6,272 nucleotides of DNA, from contig CAYYNP010000436.1 in the NCBI GenBank assembly GCA_964472545.1, positions 1 to 6,272 on the forward strand. Reading direction: 5' to 3'. The notes below the pieces were generated by a model. The model was not told the origin of the DNA. It ran no database searches and saw nothing but the letters and a program-made list of their open reading frames with translations. Of this stretch, positions 6,005 through 6,272 are shown in pieces. Both the position numbers and the translations under genes were made by a program. Origin of the DNA: CAYYNP01 sp964472545. Its GTDB lineage: Bacteria > Planctomycetota > Planctomycetia > Pirellulales > Thermoguttaceae. Within the stretch, counting starts at the first letter, position 1, and every line of letters begins with the position of its first letter.

Positions 6005-6247
6005 AGTGGAGAGTGGTGGGTGGTGAGTGGCGAGTGGGATAAGGCGAGGCTGGAGGGCATGAGAATGGGTAGTTCAGGAGAGGTGCAGAGGAGCGGGTGG
6101 CTTGCACACTGGGGCGACTGCGTGAATTCGGCAAGCATGCCAATTTCACCAGCTCGGCCGACCCCTATCCGGCGAATCACCACCCACCACCCACCACTCA
6201 CCACTCACCACTCACCACTCACCACTCACCACCCACCACTCTCCACT
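6005..6247. repeat. Inverted heptamer-repeat element with unique core downstream of yidD
   Basis: The left arm (6006-6037) and right arm (6215-6246) are inverted copies matching at 31 of 32 bases by eye. Both arms are built of heptamers: AGTGGAG, AGTGGTG, GGTGGTG, AGTGGCG on the left, and their complements (CACCACT, CACCACC, CTCCACT) on the right. The right side extends to ten heptamers in register (6178-6247), five of them exact consecutive CACCACT. Between the arrays is a unique core of about 138 bp (6040-6177) with no credible gene; it holds GCTTGC (6100-6105) and GCAAGC (6131-6136), a possible 6-bp stem. The arrangement looks like a non-autonomous or palindromic repeat element, or a decayed remnant. 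It fills almost all of the 292 bp after yidD. No target-site duplication was identified. Confidence 0.65.
6178..6247 (+). repeat. Tandem heptamer array CACCACY x10
   Basis: Ten consecutive 7-mers in perfect register: CACCACC twice (6178-6191), CACCACT five times (6192-6226), CACCACC (6227-6233), CACCACT (6234-6240), CTCCACT (6241-6247). One strand is almost entirely purine/T-free of A-G pairs, giving strong C/A versus G/T strand asymmetry. This is a short tandem repeat of the kind that varies in copy number by slippage. Translation in frame gives only low-complexity HHSPLTT-like peptide. Confidence 0.85.
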
Positions 6248-6272
6248 CACCCCACCAATCACAAAACACACC

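Noticed and set aside
5983..6204. A 73-codon minus-strand frame through the heptamer region.
   Set aside because: Much of it is repeat translation (HSPLTTHHSPL) and it lacks a ribosome site; treated as non-coding repeat.
6178..6247. Possible CRISPR or iteron origin because of tandem heptamers.
   Set aside because: No spacers, no DnaA-box-like or AT-rich unwinding sequence nearby, and no replication gene in the window.

Overview
The window is GC-rich, gene-dense DNA most likely from a planctomycete (Pirellulales-like). The evidence is the mix of gene families: a proline-rich protein ending in an SHD1 (Sla1 homology) domain, a secreted protein of the CehA/McbA-related type that is common in planctomycetes, and a vSGLT-like sodium/solute symporter with an enlarged external loop. 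The organism call is inference from family content; there is no rRNA or other marker gene here.

Layout. Positions 1-401 hold the 3' end of an SHD1 protein whose upstream part is built of 42-bp in-frame tandem repeats; a strong intrinsic terminator closes it (466-507). A sigma70-type promoter (565-593) and a good Shine-Dalgarno then precede a complete sodium/sugar-type symporter gene (642-2555, +). That gene converges on a secreted CehA/McbA-like gene (2645-4204, -). The gap between them holds a REP doublet (2575-2648): two inverted copies of a GTAG-plus-hairpin unit, one of which supplies the stop codon of the minus-strand gene. A compact divergent promoter region (4205-4308) separates that gene from a three-gene + strand cluster: a zinc-finger-less DnaJ/CbpA-type co-chaperone (4309-5310), rnpA (5315-5695) and yidD (5726-5980). 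The window ends in a non-coding, element-like segment (about 6005-6247) made of inverted heptamer arrays around a unique core of about 138 bp.

How the parts relate. The J-protein, RnpA and YidD genes are tightly spaced and probably co-transcribed. They join protein folding, tRNA 5' maturation and membrane-protein insertion. rnpA-yidD is a fragment of the widespread rpmH-rnpA-yidD-yidC order, but here a J-protein gene takes the rpmH place and no yidC follows within the window. The symporter and the secreted protein are convergent and need not be functionally linked.

No clearly new multi-gene system is visible. The items most worth a second look are the REP doublet carrying a stop codon, the secreted PHP-like protein that lacks the HxH metal motif, and the heptamer-flanked inverted-repeat element downstream of yidD.
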